A DNA stretch of 6,104 nt from Rhodospirillaceae bacterium (GCA_030623425.1 JAUXMA010000106.1:1-6104), one strand, 5' to 3'. Shown: positions 1 through 6,104, counted from the first letter of the stretch. Notes: generated by a model from the letters alone, not told the origin. A program made the numbers and translations.

Positions 1-18
1 GAAATGCTGGTACAATAA
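1..18 (+). CDS. 3' end of upstream gene, probably fliL (partial)
   Basis: Frame 1 reads E-M-L-V-Q followed by a TAA stop at 16-18. Many FliL proteins end in a short hydrophobic stretch finishing in Gln (of the type F-T-x-x-x-x-Q), and fliL directly precedes fliM in many flagellar operons, so this is a reasonable reading. Only five codons are visible, so the identification rests on context. The 30 bases between this stop and the fliM start are AT-rich and show no convincing promoter or terminator. Confidence 0.4.
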   Translation, partial: EMLVQ

Positions 19-35
19 GCTTTTATATAATCGAC

Positions 36-39
36 GGGA
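36..39 (+). promoter_or_regulatory. Shine-Dalgarno site that decides the fliM start
   Basis: GGGA lies nine bases ahead of the ATG at 49. An in-frame TTG at 40 would directly abut this site, with no spacer, so ATG 49 is the better start. Confidence 0.45.
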
Positions 40-48
40 TTGATTGCC

Positions 49-1230
49 ATGACAACCGCGGACGACGAAGCTGATCCAGATGCGACGATCGCCGAATCGG
101 AATCGTCCGCGGCCGACAAGGACGAAAGCGGCGACGGCGAAGAAAACCGCGATCAAGACGATCTCGCCGCCGAATGGGAGGCCATGGTCAGTGGCGAAGA
201 AGGCGAAGGCGAAGGCGAAGGCGATGGCGATGCCGCCGGAGCGGGTGTGGAGAGCCCTTCCAGCGCCGGTCAATCCACCCGCGTTCTCAATCAGGACGAG
301 ATCGACAGCCTGCTCGGATTCGATGACGATCACGCTCCCGGCACGGAACAGACAGGCATTCAGGCCATTCTCAACAGCGCTTTGGTTTCCTATGAACGGC
401 TGCCCATGTTGGAGGTGGTGTTCGACCGTTTGGTGCGCCTGATGTCAACGTCTTTGCGCAACTTTACCTCTGATAACGTTGAAGTTTCCCTCGACAATAT
501 CGCCTCCATCCGTTTTGGAGATTATTTGAACTCCATTCCGCTGCCGGCCATGTTGAATGTGTTCAAGGCCGAGGAATGGGACAATTTCGGGCTGATCACC
601 GTTGATTCCTCTCTCATATACTCGATCGTCGACGTCCTTTTGGGTGGTCGCCGCGGCACCGCGGCGATGCGCATCGAGGGACGCCCTTACACCACCATCG
701 AACGGAGCTTGGTCGAGCGCATGGTTCACGTCATGCTGGGCGATCTGTCGGCCGCCTTCGAGCCTTTGAGCCCGGTGACTTTCCGTTTCGACCGGCTCGA
801 AACCAACCCCAGGTTCGCCACCATCTCGCGGCCGTCGAACGCCGCCATCGTGATCCGCCTGCGCATCGACATGGAGGATCGCGGCGGTCGGATGGAAATG
901 CTTTTGCCGTATGCGACGCTGGAACCTGTACGCGAATTGCTGCTGCAGATGTTCATGGGCGAAAAGTTCGGCCGCGATTCCATTTGGGAAACTCACTTGG
1001 CGAATGAGTTGTGGCTTACCGAGATCGAATTGGAGGCGATCCTCGATCAACAAATGATGAAACTGAGCGACGTTTTCGCCCTCCGGCCCGGCTCGCAGAT
1101 CATGCTAAGCGCGACACCCGAATCGTTGGTGCAACTGCGATGCGGCGATGTCATGCTTTATACCGGCAAGATGGGCCGCAAAGGCGACCAGCTCGCCGTT
1201 CGCATCGAAGAGCGCTTGATCGAGAATTAG
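49..1230 (+). CDS. fliM: Flagellar motor switch protein FliM
   Basis: FliM is the C-ring protein that links FliG and FliN, binds phosphorylated CheY and switches rotation direction. From ATG 49 it has 393 residues, longer than the roughly 330 of enteric FliM. Residues 1-78 are an acidic, low-complexity extension with a short motif DQDDLAAEWEAM at about 35-46 and a Gly-Glu/Gly-Asp run. The usual N-terminal CheY-binding motif (V-L-N-Q-D-E-I-D-S-L-L) therefore sits at about 79-89 rather than at the extreme N-terminus. The CheC-like middle domain spans about 104-300, with GGRRG at 199-203 in the place of the GGxG FliG-contact motif. The C-terminal SpoA/FliN-like domain covers about 316-393 and ends in VRIEERLIEN. 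The next gene starts ten bases after the stop, which suggests one transcript. The identification is secure. The N-terminal extension resembles what I recall of Rhodospirillales FliM proteins, but that was not checked. Confidence 0.96.
   Translation: MTTADDEADPDATIAESESSAADKDESGDGEENRDQDDLAAEWEAMVSGEEGEGEGEGDGDAAGAGVESPSSAGQSTRVLNQDEIDSLLGFDDDHAPGTEQTGIQAILNSALVSYERLPMLEVVFDRLVRLMSTSLRNFTSDNVEVSLDNIASIRFGDYLNSIPLPAMLNVFKAEEWDNFGLITVDSSLIYSIVDVLLGGRRGTAAMRIEGRPYTTIERSLVERMVHVMLGDLSAAFEPLSPVTFRFDRLETNPRFATISRPSNAAIVIRLRIDMEDRGGRMEMLLPYATLEPVRELLLQMFMGEKFGRDSIWETHLANELWLTEIELEAILDQQMMKLSDVFALRPGSQIMLSATPESLVQLRCGDVMLYTGKMGRKGDQLAVRIEERLIEN
193..231 (+). repeat. In-frame hexanucleotide repeat in fliM
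   Basis: Units of GGCGAA run from 193, with one extra GAA at 199-201. From 202 they are uninterrupted: three GGCGAA then two GGCGAT, encoding Gly-Glu and Gly-Asp pairs in the acidic linker of FliM. Gain or loss of units would keep the reading frame, so it could vary in length between strains without breaking the gene. Confidence 0.8.
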
Positions 1231-1233
1231 GAG
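1229..1233 (+). promoter_or_regulatory. Strong Shine-Dalgarno site for the TTG-started DUF6468 gene
   Basis: AGGAG overlaps the TAG stop of fliM and sits six bases ahead of the TTG at 1240. It supports that non-ATG start and translational coupling to fliM. Confidence 0.7.
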
Positions 1234-1239
1234 CTGGTT

Positions 1240-1704
1240 TTGCCGTTTTCTCTCATCCTCGATCTTTTAGTCGCCCTTTTGCTGGTGGTTATGATCGGTT
1301 ATGCGGTGGCCTTGAACCGCCGGCTCGGCAGCCTGCGCCAGGACAAATCGGAACTGCAGAAACTGGCGGCAAGTTTCGGCGGCGCGACCATGCGCGCCGA
1401 GGAAAGCATCGACAGGTTGAAAAACATGACGGATACTTTGCAACGCTGCATTGACAAGGCCCAGGCCCTGCACGACGACTTGACCTTTCTCATCGATCGG
1501 GGCGATACCGCCGCCGACCGTCTAGAGGAAACGGTGCGCGGAATGCGCCGGGAACAAGACCAGACATTCCCGTTAGGCGACAATCCCGGCGGGGCGGGAA
1601 ACATCAAGGCGGCGGAAAACCGCGGCAACGATAAAAAAGTGGAAACCGTCGGCGAATCAGAAGCCGAACTTGAATTGCTCAAGGCGCTACAGGCAACCCG
1701 CTAG
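1240..1704 (+). CDS. DUF6468-type membrane-anchored coiled-coil protein of the flagellar operon
   Basis: A 154-residue protein of unknown biochemical function. It has one N-terminal membrane helix (about 4-24), then a charged helical stretch rich in Leu, Lys and Glu (about 28-108) likely to form a coiled coil, a Gly/Asn-rich flexible segment (about 111-135), and a short C-terminal helix ending in ELELLKALQATR. Size, topology and position between fliM and a MotE-like gene match the DUF6468 proteins of alphaproteobacterial flagellar clusters; this assignment comes from pattern recognition, not a search. The TTG start is chosen because of the AGGAG site six bases upstream and because a later start would cut the membrane helix. 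The helix with few N-terminal charges and the basic residues after it (N-R-R) suggest the coiled coil faces the cytoplasm. A role near the switch or stator is inference from neighbours. Confidence 0.8.
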   Translation: MPFSLILDLLVALLLVVMIGYAVALNRRLGSLRQDKSELQKLAASFGGATMRAEESIDRLKNMTDTLQRCIDKAQALHDDLTFLIDRGDTAADRLEETVRGMRREQDQTFPLGDNPGGAGNIKAAENRGNDKKVETVGESEAELELLKALQATR

Positions 1705-1708
1705 CTGG

Positions 1709-2428
1709 ATGGCCATGATAGATCTCATATCCAAGGTACGCTTTCTCCCCATAACCATTTTCTTCGCCGTTCTCCTTCTGACGGTGAAAGTCGGCGATAT
1801 CTGGAATGGTTTCGACGGTCTTCTCAATGGCGCCGTTTCCGTGTCCGGCGCCAGCGCCCAGGAGAAGGCCACTCCCGCCACGTCCGAGGCCAAACCCCGG
1901 ACCGAGCCGAGTGATGAATCCTCTGGGACGGCGGCCGAAGGCGCTTTTCCAGATGCGGTGTCGGAGGCGTCGAAAGCGGTTGACGCCGATCCGACCTTGT
2001 TGACTCAGTCCGAGATCGACCTCCTTCAGCAACTGGCCGAACGCCGCGAAATCCTGGAATACCGCGAAAAGGAATTGGCAATACGGACCGGGATGTTGAA
2101 AGCGGCGGAATCCCGTATCGACAAAAAGATCGTCGAGCTCAAGGACTTCCAGGCGACCATCCAGAAGCTCATGAAAACTTATGATGAACAACAAAACCAA
2201 AAGATACAGAGTCTGGTCAAAATTTACGAGAACATGAAGCCAAAGGATGCCGCCCGAATTTTCGAGGAGTTGGAAATGAATACGCTCCTTTTGGTGATTG
2301 AACAGATGAAGGAACGCAAGTTGGCTCCGATCATGGCCAAAATGAATCCAGTCAAAGCGACCGAGATCACGGTCGAGTTGGCGCGGCTGAGAAACATGCC
2401 GGCTCCCGGTTCCGCTGGCGGCGGGTGA
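1709..2428 (+). CDS. MotE-like flagellar protein with MgtE-N-like C-terminal domain
   Basis: A protein of 239 residues from ATG 1709; ATG 1715 is an equally possible start, and the frame opens further upstream inside the previous gene. Order of parts: a short basic N-terminus, a membrane helix or uncleaved signal at about 11-28, a Pro/Ala/Glu/Ser-rich linker to about 95, a coiled coil at about 100-165 (many Glu/Lys/Gln heptads, including the run R-R-E-I-L-E-Y-R-E-K-E-L), and a compact helical domain at about 168-232 with the MgtE-N-type pattern Y-E-N-M-K-P-K-D-A-A-R-I-F-E-E-L followed by M-N-P-x-K-A-T-E-I. This layout is that of the MotE family; in Sinorhizobium MotE is a periplasmic chaperone for the motility protein MotC. 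No magnesium channel part is present, so it is not an MgtE transporter. No good ribosome site precedes either ATG. The gene starts four bases after the previous stop, so translation is probably coupled. Confidence 0.85.
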   Translation: MAMIDLISKVRFLPITIFFAVLLLTVKVGDIWNGFDGLLNGAVSVSGASAQEKATPATSEAKPRTEPSDESSGTAAEGAFPDAVSEASKAVDADPTLLTQSEIDLLQQLAERREILEYREKELAIRTGMLKAAESRIDKKIVELKDFQATIQKLMKTYDEQQNQKIQSLVKIYENMKPKDAARIFEELEMNTLLLVIEQMKERKLAPIMAKMNPVKATEITVELARLRNMPAPGSAGGG

Positions 2429-2609
2429 TTGGGAAAAGTTGCGATACATTTTATTCCTGAAATAACCTGGAATCTGGAATCCAGTGGATCCAACTTGGGA
2501 CCGTGGAGAAATTCCTCGTTTTAATGCGGGGGCCACTTAAAAGACAAAGCAGAACGCCAGGTTGAAATAGACGCGGCATTGGCCGGTTTCGATTAGCAGC
2601 TCGTCCAAT
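2429..2609 (+). other. Non-coding gap between the motE-like and motB-like genes
   Basis: These 181 bases are visibly poorer in GC than the flanking genes and contain no convincing open frame. The reading frame of the next gene is closed by a TAG at 2568-2570, with no ATG, GTG or TTG between that stop and 2610. There is no clear hairpin plus T-run terminator and no recognisable sigma-54 or sigma-28 promoter. Its length, in an otherwise tightly packed cluster, suggests that it holds a promoter or operator for the downstream genes. It contains the palindrome cluster listed separately. Confidence 0.5.
2467..2498 (+). repeat. Cluster of short direct repeats and palindromes
   Basis: CTGGAAT occurs twice in tandem (2467-2473, 2474-2480). 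It is followed by three adjoining or overlapping palindromes: CTGGAATCCAG (2474-2484, one-base centre), TGGATCCA (2485-2492, perfect) and CCAACTTGG (2490-2498, one-base centre). No T-run follows, so it does not look like an intrinsic terminator. It could be a protein-binding site; function unknown. Confidence 0.45.
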
Positions 2610-3347
2610 ATGGAAACTCAGGAAACCATCTCTCATGTCGCCGGCGAGGAAAAAGCCGGTGGGCGGGGGTCGCTTGCCCTTTTCTTGGGGCTTTATCTGC
2701 TTGTTCTCGCTTTTTTCATTTTATTGGTGAGTATCTCGACCCTCGAAGAGGTCAAATCACGGGCGGTCATGGACAGCCTGAGTTCCACATTTTCTTCCAT
2801 TTTCCCGCCCAGCACCGACCTTACGGCTTTCACGTCCAAGGAAGGCGATGTGCTGGCGGCACAGCAGTTCCAGGAACAGATCACCAATATTTTCACCACC
2901 TCGATACAGGTGGAGAAAATCGAGGTCATCCAAGCGGGGCGGAAAATGCGGCTGTCGATTCGCTCTGATTCCCTGTTTTTTCCCGGCAAGACGAAGATCA
3001 GAGCGGCCAAGGTTCCCCTGCTCGATCGCATTGTCGCCTCGTTGAGCGCTCGCCCCCCCGGTTTGCACTTTGACATGGAGTTGGTCATCGGCAGTGAATA
3101 TGCCGGCGGCAAAAGTCTGCCGATCGGGCAAACCCTCGAGATGGCCCGGGCCGGCGCGTTTGCCCGCGAAATGCAGTCGCGCGGCGTGCCTCCCGACAGC
3201 GTTGTCGTCGGAATCATGCACGGAAATCCGGATGAAATCCTGATCTGGTTTTATGTCCGCAATGTCGACGAAATACGCCTCAAGTTTGGGGAAGGTGTTT
3301 TTTTCGAGGAACAAAATGGCAAAGCGGACAAAAGCGTCCGGCCCTAG
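2610..3347 (+). CDS. Degenerate MotB-like protein lacking the TM aspartate
   Basis: A protein of 245 residues with MotB layout: a short cytoplasmic N-terminus, one membrane helix at about 21-42, a helical linker, and a C-terminal domain (about 101-225) of OmpA-like size and position. The helix shares the A-F-F-x-L-L type ending of MotB helices. Aligned on that FF pair, the position of the essential proton-binding Asp is Gly27, and there is no acidic residue anywhere in the helix. The OmpA-like part keeps a recognisable helix (T-L-E-M-A-R-A-G-A-F-A-R-E-M, 175-188) matching N-W-E-L-S-x-x-R-A of true members. It has V-I-G-S-E-Y instead of G-H-S/T-D and lacks the G-R-R-V-D/E motif, so peptidoglycan binding is doubtful. 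ATG 2610 is the only plausible start, but its ribosome site is weak. It is followed five bases later by a canonical MotB-like gene. Best reading: a paralogue that partners the next protein in a stator; a separate structural role is possible. Confidence 0.75.
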   Translation: METQETISHVAGEEKAGGRGSLALFLGLYLLVLAFFILLVSISTLEEVKSRAVMDSLSSTFSSIFPPSTDLTAFTSKEGDVLAAQQFQEQITNIFTTSIQVEKIEVIQAGRKMRLSIRSDSLFFPGKTKIRAAKVPLLDRIVASLSARPPGLHFDMELVIGSEYAGGKSLPIGQTLEMARAGAFAREMQSRGVPPDSVVVGIMHGNPDEILIWFYVRNVDEIRLKFGEGVFFEEQNGKADKSVRP

Positions 3348-3352
3348 GTGAG
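3346..3352 (+). promoter_or_regulatory. Shine-Dalgarno site of the second motB-like gene
   Basis: AGGTGAG overlaps the TAG stop of the preceding gene. It lies immediately before TTG 3353 and six bases before GTG 3359, both in frame, so it leaves the exact start open. Confidence 0.5.
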
Positions 3353-4072
3353 TTGGAAGTGGTCGAGGATTGGGAAAGCCAGCAAATACCCAGGCCGCCA
3401 CGGCAAAGCCTGGCGTGGATGGTCATTTTCACGGATTTGGTGTCCCTGATGTTGACCTTTTTCGTACTGATTTTTTCCATGTCCAGCGTCAAGGTGGACA
3501 AATGGAAAGAGATGACCGACGCCCTTTCGCAGAACCTTAACCCCTCGATTACCAAGTCGGTGACGACGGCGACGGCTAAGTTCAACATCTCGACCATTTT
3601 CCGCAAACGGGCGATTAACCTGGATTACCTAACCGCCGTGCTGGCCGGCGCCGTCAACCAAGACCCGCTGCTCAAGCGTAGCCTGTTGATGCGTCTGGAG
3701 GACCGCCTGATCATCGCGCTGCCCGGCGATCTGCTCTTCCAATCGGGGCGGGCGGTGATGACGAAGCGGGCCCGCGAGGCCCTGTTCATCCTTGGCGGCG
3801 TGCTTCGCAACATCGGCAATCAGATCGGCGTCAACGGCCATTCCGACCCGGTCCCCCCCAAAGGCGGCGAATACGCCTCCAACTGGGAACTGTCCATTGC
3901 CCGCGCCGTTGCCGTCACCAACGCGCTTAAGCGTTCCGGCTATACGGAAGACATCATCGCCTATGGCTATTCGGACAGCCTTTACTCCCAACTGCCCAAC
4001 GTCCCGGAGGAACAACGACAGGCCATGGGGCGGCGGGTGGATATCATGGTGCTGCCAAACGTCGGTGATTGA
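3353..4072 (+). CDS. motB: Flagellar motor stator protein MotB (OmpA family)
   Basis: A MotB-type stator subunit: with MotA it forms the ion channel that drives flagellar rotation and anchors the stator to peptidoglycan. From TTG 3353 it has 239 residues; GTG 3359 would shorten it by two and is equally plausible. The membrane helix (about 21-43) contains the F-T-D-L-V-S-L-M-L-T-F-F pattern, with Asp28 at the place of the proton-binding Asp of MotB. A linker and plug-like region (V-K-V-D-K-W-K-E-M) follow. The OmpA-C domain (about 115-236) is intact: G-H-S-D at 162-165, N-W-E-L-S-I-A-R-A at 177-185 and G-R-R-V-D-I at 226-231, the residues expected to contact peptidoglycan. It is somewhat shorter than enteric MotB (about 308). 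The start is five bases after the stop of the degenerate MotB-like gene, indicating co-expression. No motA lies in the window, so its partner must be encoded elsewhere. Confidence 0.88.
   Translation: MEVVEDWESQQIPRPPRQSLAWMVIFTDLVSLMLTFFVLIFSMSSVKVDKWKEMTDALSQNLNPSITKSVTTATAKFNISTIFRKRAINLDYLTAVLAGAVNQDPLLKRSLLMRLEDRLIIALPGDLLFQSGRAVMTKRAREALFILGGVLRNIGNQIGVNGHSDPVPPKGGEYASNWELSIARAVAVTNALKRSGYTEDIIAYGYSDSLYSQLPNVPEEQRQAMGRRVDIMVLPNVGD
4064..4068 (+). promoter_or_regulatory. Partial Shine-Dalgarno site for the AMIN-like/TPR gene
   Basis: GGTGA lies inside the last codons of motB, six bases ahead of ATG 4075. With only two bases between the motB stop and this ATG, translation is probably coupled. 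Confidence 0.4.
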
Positions 4073-4074
4073 CG

Positions 4075-6104
4075 ATGGCCGGCTTAACGTCCCGCCGAAT
4101 AACCGTTTTGGCAATGCTGACGGGTTTGTGGCTGTTCCCCGCGCCTCGGGTTTGGGCCGAACCGGTGTCGGTGAAAGCCGCCGCCCACGAAGACTTCGGC
4201 CGCATCGTCTTCAACTGGTCGTCGCCAGTCCGCCACTCGGCGGATATGGCCGGCAAACGTCTGATTGTCCGCTTCGGGCGCCCCATCGAGACGACTTACG
4301 GCGGCGTCGTGCGGGTGCTGCGGAAATATCTTCGCGGCGCCACGCCGGGCACCGACGGACGTTCCGTGATCTTCACCCTGAAAAAAAATTTCGGGCTACG
4401 CGATTTCGACTTGGGCAGCGCCGTGATTGTCGATTTGATGGATCGAACGCCGTCCAAGTCAACGGACACCTCCGCCGGCCTGCCCGATGCCGCCGCCAAA
4501 ACCGCCGCTAAAGCGCCACTGGTGCGCGTCCGTTCCGGCGAACACAAAGGTTACAGCCGCATTGTCTTCGATTGGCCGCGCAAGGTGAACTACCAGGTCG
4601 AGCGGAGCGGCGATACCGCCATCATCACTTTTAGACGCGCCGCCAGGGTCAACCTGAAGGCCTTGAGAAAAAAGCCGCTCAAATATGTCAAGAGGATTAC
4701 ATCCAAGCCCAAACAAGACCAACTGAGCGTCACCCTGAAAGTGTCGGAGACCTCGCGGCTGCGCCATTTCCTTTCCGGTCCCAAGGTTGTTATCGACGTC
4801 ATGGCGCCGAGCGAGGGTGAAACGGAGGTTGCGCGGGCATCGCCGCCGCTTCCCAACAACAAAGCCGCGGCGGAAAAGTCGGCGCGACCCGCCGCTCCCA
4901 CCGAAACTGCAAAGGAAGCCCGAAAGGAGACAGCGGAAAAACAAGCGGCCACGGTTGTGTCCAAACCGACACCGCTTGTTCCGGCGAGATCGAAGACCCC
5001 GGAGGCCGCCGACAGGGGACCGGCCGGTGCGCCGAAATCCGCCGACATCGCCGCCGCCGAACAGACATTTGGTATGTTGCCGGGAGTCAAGATTTCGGCG
5101 CCGGCCGCCCCCGCGCCGGCGGCGGTTCCGGTCGCCGCTGTCACCGCATCGGCTCTTCAAGGGTCGGCTGTTGGCTTGCGTTTCGATTGGAACGAGCCTG
5201 TCGCCGCCGCCGTGTTCCGCCGGGCCGGATTTCTCTGGGTTGTTTTCGATAAATCCACCGCGCCGGACCTGGACAAGCTGCGGGCGGCGGGAACCAACAT
5301 CATTCGCGGCATCGAGCGGATTGCCTCGGAACGCGCCACTATTCTGCGCATGACCACTGTCGCCGGGGTCAACCCGGAGATCAAGCGGGACGGGTTGGCG
5401 TGGATCCTTGAATTTCGCCAGCAGCCGTTAAAGCCGAAATCGAAAATCGAAATCAAACCGCAGCCAAATCCACCTCCACCGGTCACAGCGCGTTTATTCC
5501 TGCCAGTGCCAAACCCCGGTAACGCCATCGCTCTTAAGGATCCAGAGGTGGGCGACAATGTCGTGGTCGTGCCGGTGTTTCCCTTGGGACACGGTATCGA
5601 GCGAACATACCAATATCCGCAGGTTCGAATCCTGCCGACCAGCCAGGGGGTGGTGATCCAGCCCCTCATCGATGATCTCAGGGTGCGGCCCCTGCGCCAA
5701 GGAATTGAGGTTACGAGTTCTGGCGGCTTGCTGCTTTCGCCTGTAGGGGCGGCGGACACGGCGACCGCGAAAATGGGAACCATGAAGCCGTTGACCCGTA
5801 TCTTCGATCTCAAGAAATGGGCACGGGGCGGCCTGCAATCGTTCACCCAGGACAAGCGGAAACTTCAGGATGCCGCCGCCAGGGCAAAAAACGATCAGCG
5901 GACCAAGGCGCGACTCGACCTGATCCGATTCCATTTTGCCAACGGTTTCAGCGCCGAGGCCCTGGGAATCCTGCGCGTCGTCGGGAAAGACAATCCCGAG
6001 ATGCGGAACGATCCGGAATTCCGAGCCTTGCGCGGAGCGAGCAGCTATCTCATGGGTCGTTATCAGGATGCCCGGGAGGACCTCTATCACGAAAGTCTTG
6101 ACGA
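4075..6104 (+). CDS. Large exported protein with three AMIN-like modules and TPR region (3' end cut off)
   Basis: The frame is open without a stop from ATG 4075 to the window end (676 codons plus two bases), so the C-terminus is missing. A signal peptide covers residues 1-28 (basic start, hydrophobic core, V-W-A before E29), so the protein is exported. Three similar beta-rich modules follow at about 31-123, 148-245 and 360-452. Each opens with a strand carrying F-x-W (F46-N-W48, F165-D-W167, F370-D-W372) and closes with a hydrophobic strand (V-I-V-D-L-M, V-V-I-D-V-M, W-I-L-E-F). This resembles AMIN domains, which target envelope proteins and can bind peptidoglycan. An Ala/Pro/Lys/Glu-rich flexible linker (about 246-358) separates modules two and three. 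A Pro-rich linker (about 453-469) leads to another beta-rich part (about 470-560). From about 610 the sequence becomes helical with TPR-like spacing (A-R-L-D-L-I-R-F-H-F-A-N-G-F-S-A-E-A-L, then Y-L-M-G-R-Y-Q-D-A-R-E-D-L). Coupling to motB suggests an envelope role in flagellar motor function; the exact role is unknown. Confidence 0.85.
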   Translation, partial: MAGLTSRRITVLAMLTGLWLFPAPRVWAEPVSVKAAAHEDFGRIVFNWSSPVRHSADMAGKRLIVRFGRPIETTYGGVVRVLRKYLRGATPGTDGRSVIFTLKKNFGLRDFDLGSAVIVDLMDRTPSKSTDTSAGLPDAAAKTAAKAPLVRVRSGEHKGYSRIVFDWPRKVNYQVERSGDTAIITFRRAARVNLKALRKKPLKYVKRITSKPKQDQLSVTLKVSETSRLRHFLSGPKVVIDVMAPSEGETEVARASPPLPNNKAAAEKSARPAAPTETAKEARKETAEKQAATVVSKPTPLVPARSKTPEAADRGPAGAPKSADIAAAEQTFGMLPGVKISAPAAPAPAAVPVAAVTASALQGSAVGLRFDWNEPVAAAVFRRAGFLWVVFDKSTAPDLDKLRAAGTNIIRGIERIASERATILRMTTVAGVNPEIKRDGLAWILEFRQQPLKPKSKIEIKPQPNPPPPVTARLFLPVPNPGNAIALKDPEVGDNVVVVPVFPLGHGIERTYQYPQVRILPTSQGVVIQPLIDDLRVRPLRQGIEVTSSGGLLLSPVGAADTATAKMGTMKPLTRIFDLKKWARGGLQSFTQDKRKLQDAAARAKNDQRTKARLDLIRFHFANGFSAEALGILRVVGKDNPEMRNDPEFRALRGASSYLMGRYQDAREDLYHESLD

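Noticed and set aside
1709..2428. Magnesium transporter MgtE
   Set aside because: Only the N-terminal-type helical domain is present, with no channel membrane segments or CBS domains; the single TM plus coiled coil layout and flagellar context fit a MotE-like protein.
2401..2440. Possible intrinsic terminator at the end of the MotE-like gene
   Set aside because: The GC-rich self-complementarity is weak, lies inside the coding sequence and is not followed by a T-run.
2429..2445. Possible sigma-54 site ending in TTGC
   Set aside because: The required GG-N10-GC spacing is absent; the nearest GG is eight bases from the GC.
1679..2536. Long reverse-strand open frame (285 codons) opposite the MotE-like gene
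   Set aside because: It mirrors a well-supported forward gene, has no recognisable domain, and its existence is expected from GC-rich codon use.
2538..2563. Possible sigma-28 promoter (TAAA then GCCAGGTT after 14 bases)
   Set aside because: Only GCC of the -10 consensus matches and the spacing is one base short, so it is not distinguishable from chance.
3792..4511. Forward open frame spanning the end of motB and the start of the next gene
   Set aside because: It is out of frame with the intact OmpA motif of motB and with the signal peptide of the following gene; its sequence is Arg/Pro-rich with no fold signal.
4459..5160. Reverse-strand open frame rich in Gly and Arg opposite the AMIN-like/TPR gene
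   Set aside because: Low-complexity composition typical of the antisense of Ala/Pro-rich coding; the forward frame has a signal peptide and repeated modules.

Overview
The window is a stretch of a flagellar gene cluster from an alphaproteobacterium, most likely of the Rhodospirillales type. The evidence is the gene order (probable end of fliL, then fliM, a DUF6468-type membrane/coiled-coil protein, a MotE-like protein, two MotB-like proteins and a large secreted AMIN-like/TPR protein), the long acidic N-terminus of FliM ahead of its CheY-binding motif, and the GC-rich coding sequence. All genes lie on the + strand and are tightly packed. The long reverse-strand open frames are shadows of this GC-rich coding.

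Layout. Bases 1-18 look like the last five codons and stop of an upstream gene, probably fliL. fliM (49-1230) encodes the C-ring switch protein. A small one-TM coiled-coil protein of the DUF6468 type follows (1240-1704, TTG start with a strong Shine-Dalgarno site overlapping the fliM stop). Four bases later comes a MotE-like protein (1709-2428): a TM anchor, a disordered linker, a coiled coil and a MgtE-N-like C-terminal domain. A 181-bp non-coding gap (2429-2609) carries a cluster of short palindromes and separates this group from the second one. The second group has two consecutive MotB-like genes (2610-3347 and 3353-4072), then a gene for a large exported protein (4075 to beyond the window end).

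How they fit together. FliM is the rotor/switch part. The two MotB-like proteins are candidate stator B subunits, each with one TM helix and a periplasmic OmpA-like domain. The second has the proton-binding Asp and an intact peptidoglycan-binding OmpA motif. The first lacks both, so the pair looks like one active and one degenerate stator subunit. The MotE-like protein and the last protein (signal peptide, three AMIN-like repeat modules, TPR start) are plausible periplasmic helpers of stator placement, by loose analogy to the MotC/MotE system of rhizobia. No MotA is present in the window. The most interesting point is this paired, asymmetric MotB arrangement coupled to a triple-AMIN/TPR secreted protein.
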